A stretch of DNA of 64,000 nucleotides, taken from CAVSJJ01 sp963771015. GTDB taxonomy: Bacteria > Actinomycetota > Actinomycetes > Actinomycetales > Dermatophilaceae. Where the stretch lies: positions 372,001-436,000 of the forward strand of contig CAVYRN010000009.1 in NCBI GenBank assembly GCA_963771015.1. Direction: 5' to 3'. The stretch's first letter is position 1. Every line of letters starts with the position of its first letter. Position numbers and translations under genes: made by a program. Of this stretch, positions 1 through 8,425 are shown one piece after another. The notes under the pieces are model-generated. The model was given only the letters and a program-made list of their open reading frames with translations. It did not search any database and was not told where the DNA came from.

Positions 1-2
1 GG

Positions 3-305
3 GCGGACTCGGGCAAGCCGCTGCTCGCCCTGGTCCCCGAGCACGACGACTACCTCCGCCCGGCGCAGGCTCGGGAGCGGTTCGCGCAGGTCCCGCAGGC
101 GCAGGTCGTCGGGGTCGACGGCGCCAAGCACCTGTGGGTCGGCGAGCCGAACGTCCGCCGGGTGCTCGACGAGATCGTCGAGCGGGTCGCTCCGGGCGCC
201 GGTCCGCTGCCGGACACCTGGGACGGGCCCCAGGTGCATGCGCCCGCCCCGTGGGGCGCCCGGTCCGGGACGGCGCCGGCTAGTGGTGCTCCTGCCGAGG
301 GATGA
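3..305 (+). CDS. Alpha/beta-hydrolase, C-terminal fragment
   Basis: The reading frame is open from the left edge of the window, so the N-terminus lies outside. The visible 100 residues look like the end of an alpha/beta-hydrolase. A strand ending in LLALVPEHDDYLRP places an acidic residue where these enzymes carry the catalytic Asp, and GAKHLW carries the probable catalytic His. A helix (VRRVLDEIVERV) follows, then a Pro/Ala/Gly-rich tail of about 40 residues that is probably disordered. The substrate cannot be told from this fragment. The last 26 bases overlap tail-to-tail with the convergent permease gene. The family call is an inference from fold-type motifs only, since the nucleophile elbow is not in the window. 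Confidence 0.6.
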   Translation, partial: ADSGKPLLALVPEHDDYLRPAQARERFAQVPQAQVVGVDGAKHLWVGEPNVRRVLDEIVERVAPGAGPLPDTWDGPQVHAPAPWGARSGTAPASGAPAEG

Positions 306-1467
306 GGACCTCGTCGTAGAGCAGGAGCAGGCCCGCCGCGACGGGGATCGCGAGTAGGGCACCGAGCATCCCGAGCAGGGTGCCACCGGCCAGCGCCGCG
401 ACGACGGTGACGGCCCCGGGCACCGCCACAGTCCGAGACATGATCCGCGGCATGACGACGTAGTTCTCGAGCTGCTGGTAGACGACGTAGTAGCCGATGG
501 CGATGAGCGCCTTGGTGGGGTCGTCGAAGAAGGCCACGCTGGCGACGACGACGGCACCCAGGGTCGCGCCGACCATGGGAACCAGCCCGAGGAAGCCGAC
601 CGCGACGGCGAGTACCGCGGCATACGGGATACCGACGATGGACATCATGACCCACGACATGAACCCGTTGACGGTCGCGACGCTCACCTGCCCGACGGCG
701 TAGGAGCCGGTGCGCCGCATGATCTCCTCGGACAGGGACGCCACCCGCTCGCGACGGCTCGACGGGATCAGGGCGTAGGCGGCCTGCTTCATCCGAGGCA
801 GCGAGGCGAGGAAGTACAGGGTGAGGACGAGGATCGTCAGGGTCTGGAAGACCCCGTTGAGGACGACCCGGCCCACCCCGAAGATGCCGCCGAGGACGTC
901 CGAGATGAAGGCCTGGTCGGTGACCTTGTTCGTCAGCTCCTGCTGGACCCTGTCGACGACGTGGTAGTGCTTGTCGAGCTCACGGACCCAGCCCGAGTCG
1001 ACCAGGTGCTGGAGGTAGCCGGGGACCTGTTGGGCGAGCTCACCGCCCTGGCTGACGACCGGAGGGATGACGATGATCCCCAGCAGGGCGAAGACGGCGA
1101 GGGCGCCGAGGAAGACGGCGATGACCGCCCAGCCACGCCGCATACCCCGCTCGGTCAGCCACCCGACGATGGGGTTGAGCGCCAGGGTGAGGAAGAGGGA
1201 CACGACGAGGATCGTCAGCACCGTCGCGAGCTGACCGAGCGCCGACCACAGGCCGATGGCGACGAGCGCCCCGAGCGCGCCGAAGAAGCCGAGGTAGAAG
1301 GGCGAGTGTCGGTTGATCGGCACGCCGACTGCGCCGTAGGACGGCTCCGGGTCGGAGCTTGGCCCGTCGGGCCCGTGCAGCGGCCCCGCCGCGCGCAGCA
1401 CCTCTCGCTGGCGTCGGCGGTAGGCGGCCCAGTTCTTGACCGGGCCCAGGGGGGTGGACAGCCTCAC
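280..1467 (-). CDS. AI-2E family transporter (PerM/YdiK-like permease)
   Basis: This is a polytopic membrane protein of about 395 residues. After a short basic N-terminus there are paired hydrophobic segments, a polar loop (around residues 150-200, containing QQVPGYLQHLVDSGW), then further segments ending in a Gly/Ala/Leu-rich hairpin and the tail LLYDEVLIPR. This layout is typical of the AI-2E/PerM family (PF01594). Members have been linked to autoinducer or ion/solute export, but the substrate here is unknown. I chose the GTG start because TAGGGT lies seven bases upstream, a leaderless arrangement; a GTG three codons further upstream would overlap that -10. The gene stands alone and converges on the hydrolase. 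Confidence 0.85.
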   Translation of the reverse strand: MRLSTPLGPVKNWAAYRRRQREVLRAAGPLHGPDGPSSDPEPSYGAVGVPINRHSPFYLGFFGALGALVAIGLWSALGQLATVLTILVVSLFLTLALNPIVGWLTERGMRRGWAVIAVFLGALAVFALLGIIVIPPVVSQGGELAQQVPGYLQHLVDSGWVRELDKHYHVVDRVQQELTNKVTDQAFISDVLGGIFGVGRVVLNGVFQTLTILVLTLYFLASLPRMKQAAYALIPSSRRERVASLSEEIMRRTGSYAVGQVSVATVNGFMSWVMMSIVGIPYAAVLAVAVGFLGLVPMVGATLGAVVVASVAFFDDPTKALIAIGYYVVYQQLENYVVMPRIMSRTVAVPGAVTVVAALAGGTLLGMLGALLAIPVAAGLLLLYDEVLIPRQEHH

Positions 1468-1503
1468 GTCACGCACCCTAACGGCGCGGCGGGCGTGCTG
1501 GGC

Positions 1504-2841
1504 TCAGGCGTCCCGGAACCGGTTGATGGCCGGCTCCAGCCGCGACCGCTTCTCGGGGTCGGTGACGCCCAGGCCCGGCTCCGGCGCGAGGGCCAGCACC
1601 CCGACCTTGCCCTGGTGCATGTTGCGGTGCACCTCGAGTGCGGCCTGCCCGACGTCCTCGAGCCGGTGCACCTTGGACAACGTCGGGTGGATGAGCCCGC
1701 GCCGGATGAGCGAGTTGGCCTCCCATGCCTCGCGGTAGTTGGCGAAGTGGCTGCCGACGATCCGCTTGAGGTTCATCCACAGGTACCGGTTGTCGAACTC
1801 GTGCATGTACCCGCTCGTCGAGGCACAGGTGACGATGGTGCCGCCCTTGCGGGTGACGAACACGCTCGCCCCGAAGGTCTCCCGGCCGGGGTGCTCGAAG
1901 ACGATGTCGACGTCCGAGCCGCCGGTCAGCTCGCGGATGTCGGCGCCGAAGCGCCGCCACTCCTTCGGGTCCTGGGTGTGCTCGTCCTTCCAGAACCGGT
2001 AGCCGCCCGCCTTACGGTCGATGACGAGCTCGGCCCCCATGGCGCGGCAGATGTCGGCCTTGTCGGGGCTGGACACCACGCAGACGGGGGTGCCGCCGCC
2101 GGCCAGGCACATCTGCGTCGCGTACGAGCCGAGCCCGCCGCTCGCGCCCCAGATGAGCACCCGGTCGCCGAGCTTCATCCCGGCGCCGTTCTTGGAGATG
2201 AGCTGGCGGTATGCCGTGGAGTTGACCAGGCCGGGGGAGGCGGCCTCCTCCCAGGTGAGGTGCTCGGGCTTGGGCATGAGCTGGTTGGCCTTGACGATGG
2301 CCAGCTCGGCCAGACCGCCGAAGTTCGTCTCGAAGCCCCAGATGCGCTGCTCGGGGTCGAGCATCGTGTCGTTGTGGCCGTCGTGGTTCTCCAGCTCGAC
2401 CGAGAGACAGTGGGCGACGACCTCCTGCCCGGGCTTCCAGAGGTGCACGCCGGGGCCGGTGCGCAGCACGACCCCGGACAGGTCGGAGCCGACGACGTGG
2501 TAGGGAAGGTCGTGGCGCTGGGCGTACGGGGAGAGCCGCGCGTAGCGCTCGAGGAAGCTGAAGGTGGGGATGGGTTCGAAGATCGAGGTCCACACCGTGT
2601 TGTAGTTGATGGAGCTCGCCATCACCGCGACGAGTGCCTCGCCCGGCGCGAGATCGGGCACCGGCACGTCGTCGATGTGGAGGGAGGTCCGCGGGTCCTT
2701 GTCCTTCGAGGGCATCCCGGCGAACATCTCGACCTCGTCCTTGTGGACGGTCGCGGCCCGGTAGGACTCGGGGATCGCGAGTCCCTCGTAGGTCTCCTGC
2801 GTGCGGTCGCCGGACATGACTGCGGCGCGGATCTGCTCCAT
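1504..2841 (-). CDS. ccr: Crotonyl-CoA carboxylase/reductase
   Basis: This 445-residue MDR-family enzyme reductively carboxylates crotonyl-CoA with NADPH and CO2 to (2S)-ethylmalonyl-CoA. It is the key step of the ethylmalonyl-CoA pathway and a source of extender units. A GroES-like N-terminal half is followed by a Rossmann fold (IWGASGGLGSYATQM, about residues 230-244). The four residues known to hold CO2 in the Kitasatospora enzyme are present at the same numbers: Asn81, Phe170, Glu171 and His365. It should therefore be a true carboxylase and not a plain reductase. The ATG has a strong upstream GAGGAGG, and a TAGGTT -10 lies about 65 bases upstream. The neighbouring epimerase, thiolase and MeaB fit methylmalonyl/ethylmalonyl-CoA metabolism. 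The mutases themselves are not in this window. Confidence 0.95.
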   Translation of the reverse strand: MEQIRAAVMSGDRTQETYEGLAIPESYRAATVHKDEVEMFAGMPSKDKDPRTSLHIDDVPVPDLAPGEALVAVMASSINYNTVWTSIFEPIPTFSFLERYARLSPYAQRHDLPYHVVGSDLSGVVLRTGPGVHLWKPGQEVVAHCLSVELENHDGHNDTMLDPEQRIWGFETNFGGLAELAIVKANQLMPKPEHLTWEEAASPGLVNSTAYRQLISKNGAGMKLGDRVLIWGASGGLGSYATQMCLAGGGTPVCVVSSPDKADICRAMGAELVIDRKAGGYRFWKDEHTQDPKEWRRFGADIRELTGGSDVDIVFEHPGRETFGASVFVTRKGGTIVTCASTSGYMHEFDNRYLWMNLKRIVGSHFANYREAWEANSLIRRGLIHPTLSKVHRLEDVGQAALEVHRNMHQGKVGVLALAPEPGLGVTDPEKRSRLEPAINRFRDA

Positions 2842-2904
2842 GGGGTTGCCTCCTCGGCCGTGCTGGGCGGTGTCCAGGCGGGGTGGGTCTCGTGGGCTGA
2901 GGCC

Positions 2905-2910
2905 AACCTA
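2905..2910 (-). promoter_or_regulatory. Probable -10 element of ccr
   Basis: On the minus strand the hexamer TAGGTT lies about 64 bases upstream of the ccr start codon. The transcript would have a leader carrying the GAGGAGG ribosome-binding site. No convincing -35 is visible, so this is a pattern match only. Confidence 0.4.
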
Positions 2911-2984
2911 GCCTGACCGGCCGTCCGGGGCGACGCCGCTCACCGCCGGAACCGGTGACCTCCCTCACCGGCGCGTCGAGCGGG

Positions 2985-4856
2985 TCAGGCTCCAGGGGCC
3001 GACGCCGACCGGCAGGGGGCGGTGGGGGAGAGGTCGAGGATGGCGTAGTGGGCGCCCGGAAGGTGGATCTGGCAGCCGTGCCGGCCCGCCCAGGCCATGA
3101 CGTTGCCCGTCGGGGTGCCCACCATGCCCGGCGGCGTGACGGCGCCGGACCAGCCCGTGTACGGACCGGCGAGGACGAGGTAGCGCAGCCGGCCGTCGGC
3201 CACCCACCCCTGGAACTGGGACAGCGACGGGAAGCCGGCGTGGCCGGTGAACCCGCCGAACGCGAGGACCGGGCGCCGCGTCTGGAGCTGGAGCTCGCTC
3301 GCCGGGGTTGCCGTCACGACGGCCGCGGCCCATTGCGCCGGACCGCTGTCGTGGCGGCGCAGGAAGGACACCATGCCGAGGTCGAAGGGAGCATGCCCGG
3401 ACCCGGTCTCCGCGGGACCGGCCAGGGGATCGGCCCCCAGGACGGGGTGGTCCAGCGTGGCGGCGGAGAAGGCCACCGGACCGGTGAGCAGCGCGATCGC
3501 CGCCGACCCGGCCGTGAGCCAGCGCACCCAGGTGCCCCAGCCGGACCGCGTGCGGCTCAGGCCGCCGAGGAGGAGCCCCGTGGCGGCGACGGCGGCGCCG
3601 GCCCAGATCGGGAGCTGCCAGCGGACCAGGCTGGGATAGGGGCTGAGGACGGATGCGGCATACCAGCCGAGGGCCAGGACGACGACCGCGAGGTTCACGC
3701 GCAGGCCCCACCGGGCGTGCTCGGACCGTAGGGCGCGCCGGGCGTCGGCCACGCCGAGCCCGACGAGAGCGGCAGCCGCCGGGGCGAGCAGGTCCGTGTA
3801 GTACGGGTGCATCGCGCCGCTCATGACGCTGAAGACGGAGCCGGCGAGGAGGAACCAGCCACCGAAGAGCAGATACCCGTCGGGGAGCCGCCGGCGGCGT
3901 CGCGAGCCGAGCCAGCCGACCAGGGCCACGAGCAGCGCCAGGGCCGCCGCGGGGAGCAGCCAGCCCACCTGGCCGCCGAAGGGTGCGGTCACCAGCCGGC
4001 CGAGGCCGGGGAGCCCGTTGATGGACGAGGCCCGGACGGGGCCGGCCGCGAGGATCCTCGTGACGCCGTCCTGGCCGAGGATGACCGAGGCGAGGCTTCC
4101 GGTCGGCGAGTCGGGGTACGGCCGGATGCTCGTGGGCGTGAGGAGGACGACGAGGACCCAGCTGACGGCCGCGGCTCCGGCCATGGCGGCGACGATGGCC
4201 GACCGGCGGACCGCGCCGTCGGTCGGTCGGCGTACGGTCGGCCGGCCGCGCAGCACGACGGCGGCGAAGGCAGGGACGGGGACCAGGGCGACGAGCCACT
4301 TGGTGAGGAAGGCCAGCCCGAGGGTGATGCCGAGCAGGACGAGCCAGCGGCGCCGCTCGGAGCGGGCGGCCCGAACCGTCAGGTAGGCCGCCGTCGTCGC
4401 CAGCAGGGTGAGGAGGGTGTCGGGGTCGTCGAAGCGGGCGAGGACGACGACAACCGGGGTCACGGCCAGCACCGCCGCGGCGACGAGGCCGGCGACCCGG
4501 CCGGCGAGCCGGCGCACCGTGAGGTGGATGACGACGACCGTGGCCAGCGTCTCGACGACCTGGGGCAGTGCCACGCTCCACGGATGGAGGCCGAAGACCC
4601 GGACCGAGGCCGCCATCGGCCAGAACGCGAGCGGCGGCTTGTCGGTCGCCGTCATCGCCGTGAGGTCGGACGTGGCGTAGAAGAAGCCCTTCCAGCTCGC
4701 GGAGGCCGACTGCGCCACGGCGGCGTAGTACTGGTTCATCCAGCCCACGGAGCCAAGGTGCCAGGCGTAGAGGGCTCCGGCCACGCCGAGGATGAGCACG
4801 AGAAGGACCCGCTCCCGACCCGAGCTCGCTGCGGCCCGGGGTCGGTCGACGCTCAT
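2985..4856 (-). CDS. GT39-like membrane glycosyltransferase (ArnT/PMT superfamily)
   Basis: This 623-residue protein has a dozen or so hydrophobic segments and an early periplasmic loop (MNQYYAAVAQSASASWKGFF, then TATDKPPLAFW), as in ArnT/PMT-type dolichol-phosphate-sugar glycosyltransferases (GT39/PF13231-like). The C-terminal 130 residues (HPVLGADPLAGP through the end) form an extracytoplasmic domain. Such enzymes move a lipid-linked sugar onto protein, lipid or polysaccharide outside the membrane. Donor and acceptor are unknown here. The start is supported by TAGAGT six bases before the ATG (leaderless). It sits between ccr and the epimerase gene with its own promoter, so no pathway link with them is implied. 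Confidence 0.8.
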   Translation of the reverse strand: MSVDRPRAAASSGRERVLLVLILGVAGALYAWHLGSVGWMNQYYAAVAQSASASWKGFFYATSDLTAMTATDKPPLAFWPMAASVRVFGLHPWSVALPQVVETLATVVVIHLTVRRLAGRVAGLVAAAVLAVTPVVVVLARFDDPDTLLTLLATTAAYLTVRAARSERRRWLVLLGITLGLAFLTKWLVALVPVPAFAAVVLRGRPTVRRPTDGAVRRSAIVAAMAGAAAVSWVLVVLLTPTSIRPYPDSPTGSLASVILGQDGVTRILAAGPVRASSINGLPGLGRLVTAPFGGQVGWLLPAAALALLVALVGWLGSRRRRRLPDGYLLFGGWFLLAGSVFSVMSGAMHPYYTDLLAPAAAALVGLGVADARRALRSEHARWGLRVNLAVVVLALGWYAASVLSPYPSLVRWQLPIWAGAAVAATGLLLGGLSRTRSGWGTWVRWLTAGSAAIALLTGPVAFSAATLDHPVLGADPLAGPAETGSGHAPFDLGMVSFLRRHDSGPAQWAAAVVTATPASELQLQTRRPVLAFGGFTGHAGFPSLSQFQGWVADGRLRYLVLAGPYTGWSGAVTPPGMVGTPTGNVMAWAGRHGCQIHLPGAHYAILDLSPTAPCRSASAPGA

Positions 4857-4951
4857 GCTCGGACTCTAGGGTCCTTCCCCTGACAGCACCCTGGACGAAC
4901 GGTTACCCCCGGCTGGGGATCCGATGGGTGCCGGCCGGGAGTCGGCGGTTC

Positions 4952-5389
4952 TCAGCCGGCTGTGGCCGGCTCGACGAGCTCGACGAGGATGCCGCCGGCA
5001 TCCTTGGGGTGGATGAAGTTGACCCGCGAGTTCGACGTTCCGCGCCGGGGGGAGTCGTAGAGCAGCCGCAGCCCTCGCTCCCGCAGGGTCGCGCTGACCG
5101 CGTCGATGTCGAGGACGCGGTAGGCCATCTGCTGGATGCCGGGGCCGGAGCGGTCGAGGAACTTCGCGATCGTCGACTCGGGGGTGAGGGGGGCGAGCAG
5201 CTGGATGTGGCTGCCCGAGTCACCGACGGCCATCATCGCCTCGCGGACCCCCTGCTCCTCGTTCGCCTCCTCGTGGGCCAGTGTCATGCCATAGGCGTCG
5301 CGGTAGAAGGCGATGGCCGCGTCGAGGTCGGCGACGGCCACGCCCACATGGTCGATGGCGGTGAACAGGCTGGTGGTCTCCTCGGTCAT
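4952..5389 (-). CDS. mce: Methylmalonyl-CoA epimerase
   Basis: This 145-residue vicinal-oxygen-chelate protein has two glyoxalase-like repeats. It starts with FTAIDHVGVAVADLDAAI (metal-binding His) and ends with the classic VNFIHPKDAGGILVELVE block (metal-binding Glu). It interconverts (2R)- and (2S)-methylmalonyl-CoA, and in related pathways ethylmalonyl-CoA, feeding the B12-dependent mutases. Length and motifs match actinobacterial epimerases closely. A TAGGCT hexamer exactly six bases before the ATG marks a leaderless transcript. It is divergent from the thiolase gene, which is followed by meaB; an epimerase next to thiolase and meaB is a common actinobacterial arrangement. Confidence 0.93.
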   Translation of the reverse strand: MTEETTSLFTAIDHVGVAVADLDAAIAFYRDAYGMTLAHEEANEEQGVREAMMAVGDSGSHIQLLAPLTPESTIAKFLDRSGPGIQQMAYRVLDIDAVSATLRERGLRLLYDSPRRGTSNSRVNFIHPKDAGGILVELVEPATAG

Positions 5390-5551
5390 GTCTTCAGCCT
5401 AGGCGCGTGCTCCGGGGGTTCCGGCCGAGCGGGCTGAGCGGTTCGTCACGGTCGGGCCTGCCTCGGAAGCACCCCGGCCGCCGAAGTAGAGTGCCGGTGA
5501 GGCTCCCTCGACCTGCCGGGTGAGCCGGACAACGACGTTGGAGGCCCTGTC

Positions 5552-6751
5552 ATGACCACCGATCCCACTGTCATCGTCGCCGGTGCCCGGACCCCCATGG
5601 GCCGGATGAGCGGCTCCCTCAAGGGATTCTCCGGGTCCGACCTCGGCGGCTTCGCCATCGCCGGGGCCCTGGAGAAGTCCGGGGTCGCCCCGACGGACGT
5701 CGACTACGTGATCATGGGCCAGGTCCTCACCGCCGGCGAGGGCCAGATCCCGGCCCGCCAGGCGGCAGCGAAGGCCGGCATCCCGATGACCGTCCCCGCG
5801 CTCACCGTCAACAAGGTGTGCCTGTCCGGCATCGACGCGATCGCGCTCGCCGACCAGCTCATCCGGCTCGGCGAGTTCGACGTCGTCGTCGCCGGCGGCC
5901 AGGAGTCGATGACCAACGCCCCGCACCTGCTCGGGAAGAGCCGCGACGGCTTCAAGTACGGCGACGTCACCCTGCGCGACCACATGGCCCACGACGGCCT
6001 GTACGACATCTTCACCGACCAGGCCATGGGCGCCCTCACCGAGTCGGCCAACTGTGCCGACAAGGAGCTCACCCGTGATGAGCAGGACGCCTTCGCCGCC
6101 CGCAGCCACCAGCTGGCGGCTCGGGCATGGAAGGACGGTGCGTTCGACGACGAGGTCATCACCATCTCGATCCCGCAGCGCAAGGGTGACCCGATCGAGT
6201 TCCGGACCGACGAGGGGATTCGCGCCGACACGACCGCGGAGTCCCTCGGCAGGCTGCGCCCCGCCTTCGCCAAGGACGGGACCATCACGGCCGGTTCGGC
6301 GTCGCAGATCTCCGACGGCGCCTGCGCCGTCGTCGTCATGAAGAAGTCCAGGGCCGAGGAGCTCGGCCTGACCTGGCTGGCCGAGATCGGCGCCCACGGC
6401 GTCGTGGCCGGGCCGGACTCGACGCTGCAGTCCCAGCCGTCCCAGGCGATCAAGGCCGCCTGTGCCAAGGAGGGGATCGCCCCCGCCGACCTCGACATCG
6501 TCGAGATCAACGAGGCGTTCGCCGCGGTGGGGATCACCTCGACCAAGGAGCTCGGCCTCGACCCCGAGATCGTCAACCCCAAGGGCGGCGCCATCGCCAT
6601 GGGACACCCGCTCGGGATGTCCGGCGCCCGGATCGTCCTCACCCTCGCTCACGAGCTCAAGCGGCGTGGCGGCGGCGTGGGCGCGGCCGCCCTGTGTGGC
6701 GGCGGCGGCCAGGGGGACGCCCTCATCATCCGTGTCCCGGCCTCGGCCTGA
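5552..6751 (+). CDS. Acetyl-CoA C-acetyltransferase (thiolase)
   Basis: This 399-residue thiolase has all three active-site regions. Cys90 lies in NKVCLSGIDA (acyl-enzyme nucleophile), the His is in GHPLGMSGAR, and the second Cys is in ALCGGGGQGDALI near the C-terminus. It condenses two acetyl-CoA to acetoacetyl-CoA or runs in reverse. Close to ccr it probably provides the first step towards crotonyl-CoA. A GGAGG ribosome-binding site precedes the ATG and TAGAGT about 60 bases upstream is a candidate -10. The following meaB frame begins inside the 3' end of this gene, so the two are probably co-transcribed. A role in polyhydroxyalkanoate synthesis is possible, but no phaB or phaC is seen. Confidence 0.93.
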   Translation: MTTDPTVIVAGARTPMGRMSGSLKGFSGSDLGGFAIAGALEKSGVAPTDVDYVIMGQVLTAGEGQIPARQAAAKAGIPMTVPALTVNKVCLSGIDAIALADQLIRLGEFDVVVAGGQESMTNAPHLLGKSRDGFKYGDVTLRDHMAHDGLYDIFTDQAMGALTESANCADKELTRDEQDAFAARSHQLAARAWKDGAFDDEVITISIPQRKGDPIEFRTDEGIRADTTAESLGRLRPAFAKDGTITAGSASQISDGACAVVVMKKSRAEELGLTWLAEIGAHGVVAGPDSTLQSQPSQAIKAACAKEGIAPADLDIVEINEAFAAVGITSTKELGLDPEIVNPKGGAIAMGHPLGMSGARIVLTLAHELKRRGGGVGAAALCGGGGQGDALIIRVPASA

Positions 6752-7755
6752 GCCGCGCGGCCGGCATACCGACCCGAACGGCTGAGCCGATCGCCGGCCA
6801 CGACGGCATCGACGTCGCCGCCCTGGTCGCCGAGGCCCGGGCGGGGCGTCCCCGCGCGGTCGCCCGGCTCATCTCACTCGTCGAGGACGACCATCCGCGG
6901 CTGCGCGAGGTGATGGCGACCCTGGCGCCGCACACCGGCCACGCGCACGTCGTCGGGGTCACCGGGGCGCCCGGCGTCGGCAAGTCGACGTCCACGAACG
7001 CGCTCGTCGCGGCAATGCGAGCCGCCGGTCACCGGGTGGGGGTGCTTGCCGTCGACCCCTCCTCACCGTTCTCCGGCGGTGCGCTGCTCGGGGACCGGGT
7101 CCGGATGCAGGAGCACACGACCGATCCCGAGGTCTACATCCGCTCGATGGCCTCGCGTGGTCATCTCGGCGGCCTGGCCTGGGCCACCCCGCAGGCGCTC
7201 CGGGTCCTCGACGGTGCCGGATGCGACGTGGTCGTCGTCGAGACCGTCGGGGTCGGGCAGTCGGAGGTCGAGGTCGCCGGTCTGGCCGACACGACCGTCG
7301 TCCTCCTCGCGCCGGGGATGGGCGACGGGATCCAGGCGGCCAAGGCGGGCATCCTCGAGGTCGGCGACGTCTTCGTGGTCAACAAGGCGGACCGCCCCGG
7401 CTCCCAGCAGACGGTCCGTGACCTGCGGACGATGGTCGACCTGGCGACAGCCGGCGATCCCGGTCGGTGGGTGCCACCGGTCATCCCGACCGTCGCGACG
7501 ACCGGGGAGGGGGTCGCGGCCGTGGCGGAGGCGATCGATGCGCACCTGGGGCGGCTCGTCGCGAGCGGCGGGCTGCGCGAGCGTCGGGTCCGCCGCGCCG
7601 CGGCCGAGATCACCGCCCTCGCCCTCGCCGAGCTGCGCAGCCGGATGGGTGGCGTAGGCGACGGGGCACAGGTGCGTGGGCTCGCCGAGGCGGTCGTCGA
7701 CGGGACCACCGACCCGTATGCGGCGGCCGATGCCGTGGTCGCGGGCCTGACCTGA
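6694..7755 (+). CDS. meaB: Methylmalonyl-CoA mutase-associated GTPase MeaB
   Basis: This G3E-family GTPase loads and protects the B12 cofactor of acyl-CoA mutases. The Walker A GAPGVGKS (residues 91-98 from this start), the ETVGVGQSEVEVA switch block and the NKAD base-specificity motif are intact, and the C-terminal helical dimerisation region is present. The start is a real problem. The conserved part begins at about IDVAALVAEARAG, and the only standard start codon upstream in frame is a GTG 58 bases inside the thiolase gene. This gives an atypical Arg/Pro-rich leader (MWRRRPGGRP). A CTG that overlaps the thiolase TGA (CTGA) is an alternative and would give a normal-length protein. The mutase subunits are not in this window. 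Confidence 0.9.
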   Translation: MWRRRPGGRPHHPCPGLGLSRAAGIPTRTAEPIAGHDGIDVAALVAEARAGRPRAVARLISLVEDDHPRLREVMATLAPHTGHAHVVGVTGAPGVGKSTSTNALVAAMRAAGHRVGVLAVDPSSPFSGGALLGDRVRMQEHTTDPEVYIRSMASRGHLGGLAWATPQALRVLDGAGCDVVVVETVGVGQSEVEVAGLADTTVVLLAPGMGDGIQAAKAGILEVGDVFVVNKADRPGSQQTVRDLRTMVDLATAGDPGRWVPPVIPTVATTGEGVAAVAEAIDAHLGRLVASGGLRERRVRRAAAEITALALAELRSRMGGVGDGAQVRGLAEAVVDGTTDPYAAADAVVAGLT

Positions 7756-7782
7756 GCCCATCCCTCCACTACCGTGCTCGGT

Positions 7783-8307
7783 GTGCCCACGCGTGTCCGC
7801 CTGTCCTTCGACCCCATCGCCCGCGCCGCGCAGCTGTGGCGCAGCCGGTGGGGCGCGGGTTCGCGGTCGGTGTCGATGGCGAGCGCAACCTCGATCATGC
7901 GGGTGCAGCAGCTCCTGCTCACCGAGTTCGATGCCATCGCCGGTCGGCACGGCCTCAGCTTCGCCCGGTACGAGGCGCTGGTCCTGCTCGCCTTCAGCCG
8001 CGACGGGCGGCTGTCGATGTCCCGGATCGGCGAACGGCTCATGGTCCATCCGACGAGCGCGACGAACACGATTCAGCGCCTGGCCGCGGACGGCTTCGTC
8101 GAGCGGGTGCCCAACCCGCGGGACCGGAGGGGCACCTTCGCCGTCATCACCGATGCGGGCCGTGAGGCGATGGAGGCCGTCACGGCCGACCTCGAGGACA
8201 TCGACTTCGGGCTCGGGATGCTCGACGCGTCACAGCACGCCGCCCTCGTCGACATCCTGCGTGCGGTGCGGGTCGGGGCCGGGGACTTCGACCCCGATGG
8301 GCGCTGA
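7783..8307 (+). CDS. MarR family transcriptional regulator
   Basis: This 174-residue winged-helix protein has a helix-turn-helix around LSMSRIGERLMVHPTSATNT and a wing with the family hallmark NPRDRRGTFAVITDAGR. The N-terminus (MPTRVRLSFDPIARAAQLW) is longer than in most MarR proteins. I chose the GTG start because TACCGT lies seven bases upstream (leaderless); a GTG three codons earlier is possible. It directly follows meaB and may regulate the acyl-CoA genes, but no operator could be assigned. The ligand is unknown. Confidence 0.88.
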   Translation: MPTRVRLSFDPIARAAQLWRSRWGAGSRSVSMASATSIMRVQQLLLTEFDAIAGRHGLSFARYEALVLLAFSRDGRLSMSRIGERLMVHPTSATNTIQRLAADGFVERVPNPRDRRGTFAVITDAGREAMEAVTADLEDIDFGLGMLDASQHAALVDILRAVRVGAGDFDPDGR

Positions 8308-8425
8308 GCCGCCGATGCCGGCAGAGCGACGGATTTGGTCCCGGAGGGTGGCGTTTGTCATGGTGGAGGGCAGTCTCGGCGGTTCGGCACCCCGGCTCCG
8401 CCCCTGGACGTAAGGAACTGAGCCC

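Noticed and set aside
961..2916. Long open frame (about 650 codons) antisense to the AI-2E and ccr genes
   Set aside because: It is a GC-driven shadow of the true genes: composition is Gly/Asp/Val/Arg-rich, with no motif, and it spans two genes and their gap.
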